Positions 30,753 to 40,192 of a stretch of DNA of 40,192 bases are shown piece by piece. The position numbers and the translations under genes were made by a program. Origin of the DNA: an uncultured Collinsella sp. (GTDB lineage: Bacteria; Actinomycetota; Coriobacteriia; Coriobacteriales; Coriobacteriaceae); assembly GCA_902470095.1 (NCBI GenBank), contig CABRFG010000008.1, positions 1 through 40,192 on the forward strand. The letters are read 5' to 3'. How positions within the stretch are numbered: the first letter of the stretch is position 1; each line of letters begins with the position of its first letter. Under the pieces are notes generated by a model. That model made no database searches. It saw only the letters and a program-made list of their open reading frames with translations, and was not told the origin of the DNA.

Positions 30753-30785
30753 CTGTTCACAGAAAATATATGAACAGGTGTTCGA
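30753..30785 (+). promoter_or_regulatory. Dyad and LexA-like box upstream of rpoB
   Basis: CTGTTCA (30753-30759) and TGAACAG (30771-30777) form a 7-bp inverted repeat around an AT-rich centre. Overlapping its right half is ATGAACAGGTGTTCGA (30770-30785), matching the core GAAC-N4-GTTC of Gram-positive/actinobacterial LexA boxes. It lies about 80 nt upstream of the main rpoB promoter and downstream of the galU terminator. A possible -10 (AATATA/TATATG around 30766-30772) would be covered by it. The function is a hypothesis. Confidence 0.35.
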
Positions 30786-30861
30786 TGCACATACATCTAC
30801 CTGCGTGTTTTCTGATGAAAAACTTTGCTACTCCAAAAACTCAATCGCGTCAAGGCTTTTC

Positions 30862-30889
30862 TTGCTCAACGGTCGGTACCTGATAAACT
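30862..30889 (+). promoter_or_regulatory. Promoter of rpoBC
   Basis: TTGCTC (30862-30867), a 16-bp spacer and TAAACT (30884-30889) preceded by TG (30881-30882; extended -10). The leader to rpoB is about 70 nt, and includes a small TGGCGA/TCGCCA hairpin around 30906-30926. Confidence 0.6.
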
Positions 30890-30962
30890 ATTAGGTTGCG
30901 ATAACTGGCGAAGCTATGCCTCGCCAATCCACCGAGCATTTCCGTGAAGGAGGAAAAACCTG

Positions 30963-34454
<3,492 letters not shown>

Positions 34455-34460
34455 TTGACT

Positions 34461-38939
<4,479 letters not shown>

Positions 38940-38965
38940 CTTCCAAGTACGTTAACCGCCCTTCC

Positions 38966-39000
38966 AAAGACCCGTTTCCCAACAGGGAAGCGGGTCTTTT
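38966..39000 (+). terminator. Rho-independent terminator of rpoBC
   Basis: A 15-position stem (38966-38980 with 38985-38999, one G-U pair) with loop AACA is followed by TTGTTG. It lies 26 nt after the rpoC stop. Confidence 0.88.
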
Positions 39001-39010
39001 GTTGTTGAAG

Positions 39011-39051
39011 AAAACCTGCCAAAAAGGGACAGGTTTATTTTGGTAGGTTTT
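39011..39051 (+). repeat. Hairpin repeat E (inverted orientation)
   Basis: Arms AAAACCTGCCAAAA (39011-39024) and TTTTGGTAGGTTTT (39038-39051) pair with one G-U pair. The loop AGGGACAGGTTTA is the reverse complement of the TAAACCTGTCCCT core of repeat D. It lies 10 nt after the rpoC terminator. Confidence 0.8.
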
Positions 39052-39064
39052 CCCTGCTTGAATT

Positions 39065-39093
39065 TGAAACAATCCGTTCGGTCAAAGCGTATC
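39065..39093 (+). promoter_or_regulatory. ECF-type promoter of the sigma factor gene
   Basis: TGAAAC (39065-39070), 17 bp, then CGTATC (39088-39093). This matches the TGAAAC-N16-17-CGTA pattern of ECF sigma promoters such as B. subtilis SigW, and there is no good housekeeping promoter nearby. It lies about 50 nt upstream of the sigma gene start, consistent with autoregulation. Confidence 0.55.
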
Positions 39094-39141
39094 TATGGTG
39101 AGGGCCTCAGTAACAAACATCAGCATCACCGGGAGGTGATT

Positions 39142-39660
39142 ATGGAAGAACAAGCTTTTAGACAGGCGGTTGAAGATCACAGGGATGTCGTGTTTCGAAT
39201 CGCATTGACGTATCTGCGCGATCGTGCCGATGCTGACGATATTGCTCAAGACGTCTTTCTTAAGTTGCTTAAAAGCGATGGAAACTTTGAAAGTTGGGAA
39301 CATCTTCGTCGCTGGCTTATCCGGGTCACGATCAATGAATGCAAATCGCTCTTTCGAAAGCCATGGAGGCGTGTGGAGGATATTGAGAACCTGGCCGATT
39401 CACTTTCGACGGCGCAGGAGGAGACCAAGGCGGTCCTGTCAGACGTTATGCGACTTCCGGAACGATTCCGTGTTCCCATCATGCTCTATTACTATCTGGG
39501 CTTTTCGACCTCAGAGATTGCCGAGTTATTGCATGTGCCAGCCGCGACTGTTCGAACGCGTTTAGCTCGCGGCAGATCGAAGCTCAAGTTCATCCTAGAG
39601 GAGGGCGACCGTGAAATCCAATCAAATCAAGCAGGCCTTCGAGTTCATCCAAGCCGATAG
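39142..39660 (+). CDS. ECF-type RNA polymerase sigma factor
   Basis: A 172-residue sigma-70 family protein with only regions 2 and 4. Region 2 (about 8-75) has VVFRIALTYLRDRADADDIAQDVFLKLL, region 2.4-like RRWLIRVTINECKSLFRK; region 4 (about 98-152) has RLPERFRVPIMLYYYLGFSTSEIAELL and the HTH recognition helix PAATVRTRLARGRSKL. I chose the ATG at 39142 because GGGAGGTGAT lies just before it; an upstream in-frame GTG/ATG at 39040 would add residues that overlap repeat E and the promoter. Base composition is less GC-rich than rpoC. The next gene overlaps the last 50 nt. Confidence 0.92.
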   Translation: MEEQAFRQAVEDHRDVVFRIALTYLRDRADADDIAQDVFLKLLKSDGNFESWEHLRRWLIRVTINECKSLFRKPWRRVEDIENLADSLSTAQEETKAVLSDVMRLPERFRVPIMLYYYLGFSTSEIAELLHVPAATVRTRLARGRSKLKFILEEGDREIQSNQAGLRVHPSR

Positions 39661-40192
39661 CGATCTTGCAGATCGCGTCCTAAATACCGCTGCGGGTGAG
39701 CCGCTTCATCGAAAGGGCCACGCGAAGCCTTTCTATGTTGCCGTAATCGGATGCCTTGCTGGAGTTTTGGCGACTGGAGGGGTCGCTTACGCCGTTGTCA
39801 ATTCCAAATATTTTGCCTCAGCCTGGGGAAACCACGGCAACGGGGATTCCATTACCTGGACCAACGGTGGTTCGTCGGGGACTAAATATACCTACACCAG
39901 AGAGTTTGGTGACGGCAACGCGCCTCAAAGCCTGGAGGGTGCAGTCCAGGAGGTCAATCTGTCCGTTGAAGGCAACGGATATACGCTCGACATTCATGAG
40001 ATGGCAATCGACCAAAACGGCTGCGGCGCCGTGACGTTTACGTTGTCAAATCCCAGCGGCGTTAGCTACTACAAGCCAGCAGCAGAGACTGGTGAGCTTG
40101 TTCTTTATGGTGAAGAAGAACAGGGCATCGGCACGCCCGACATGAAGTTCGGCGAGGAATGGGCTGACGCACGCAGCACAATTGATAAGGAC
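39611..40192 (+). CDS. Probable anti-sigma factor, membrane protein, 3' end outside window
   Basis: A frame opens at a GTG (39611, GAGGGCGACC upstream) and stays open for 194 codons to the end of the window. The protein starts VKSNQIKQAFEFIQADSDLA, a short cytoplasmic helix-rich region, then has one transmembrane helix at about 41-63 (FYVAVIGCLAGVLATGGVAY) followed by an extracytoplasmic domain (GNHGNGDSITWTNGG...). This layout matches anti-sigma factors with a DUF4179-like external domain. The start overlaps the sigma gene by 50 nt in another frame, indicating translational coupling. The C-terminal part is missing, so the family is not certain; regulation of the sigma factor is inferred from position and topology. 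Confidence 0.8.
   Translation, partial: MKSNQIKQAFEFIQADSDLADRVLNTAAGEPLHRKGHAKPFYVAVIGCLAGVLATGGVAYAVVNSKYFASAWGNHGNGDSITWTNGGSSGTKYTYTREFGDGNAPQSLEGAVQEVNLSVEGNGYTLDIHEMAIDQNGCGAVTFTLSNPSGVSYYKPAAETGELVLYGEEEQGIGTPDMKFGEEWADARSTIDKD

Noticed and set aside
30596..30796. A 66-codon minus-strand frame around the galU terminator
   Set aside because: It crosses the galU 3' end and its terminator and has no ribosome site or family resemblance.
30808..30876. A 22-codon frame (MKNFATPKTQ...) upstream of rpoB
   Set aside because: No ribosome-binding site before its ATG and it overlaps the rpoB promoter; no leader-peptide codon bias.

Overview
The window is a high-GC, gene-dense stretch of a bacterial chromosome that looks like a Coriobacteriia actinobacterium close to Collinsella. 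This rests on an actinobacterial-type RpoB of about 1163 residues, the gene order tuf - rpmG - tRNA-Trp - secE - nusG - rplK - rplA, strong GAG/AAG/CTC codon preference, and small dispersed hairpins with a CCTGTCCC core. The species call is inference; no 16S gene is present.

Layout. Positions 1-3851 hold the end of tuf, rpmG, tRNA-Trp, secE, nusG, rplK and rplA, all rightward, closed by a strong terminator. Positions 3875-8934 are a leucine operon, leuA-leuC-leuD-leuB, preceded by a leucine-rich leader peptide and a complete three-way attenuator. Positions 8983-18440 are mostly leftward: a metallophosphoesterase translationally coupled to an unusual cytoplasmic ParB-like/BMP-like protein, an MscS channel, a three-gene ABC importer, a WYL-type regulator and asnS. 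Positions 18479-28050 are accessory and mixed: PTS IIA-Glc, an alpha/beta hydrolase, a fused FeoA-FeoB iron transporter, an MFS exporter, a GH13 glycosidase, a deoxyinosine/mismatch DNA glycosylase, an unrecognised protein and a class I aminotransferase. Positions 28207-39000 return to core genes: an L10-type leader with attenuator, rplJ, rplL, galU, rpoB and rpoC. The window ends in an ECF sigma factor and an overlapping membrane protein, probably its anti-sigma factor, cut by the window edge.

How the genes fit together. The ribosomal/RNA polymerase supercluster (secE-nusG-rplKA-rplJL-rpoBC) is split by about 24.7 kb, and galU sits between rplL and rpoB. Leucine synthesis appears to be controlled by ribosome stalling on CTA-rich leader codons, L10/L12 synthesis by a leader RNA, iron uptake by repeated operator-like sites at the feoAB start, and the sigma factor by its own ECF-type promoter.

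Most interesting points: (1) RpoC carries an extra C-terminal helix-hairpin-helix domain that aligns by eye with the RNA polymerase alpha-CTD, including the DNA-contacting Arg265/Asn268/Lys298 positions, followed by an acidic tail; (2) RpoB has a remodelled, 8-residue-longer fork loop 2; (3) five small hairpins with a conserved CCTGTCCC loop core, three of which supply part of the TAA stop codon of a neighbouring gene; (4) the leucine attenuator; (5) the ParB-like/BMP-like fusion protein.
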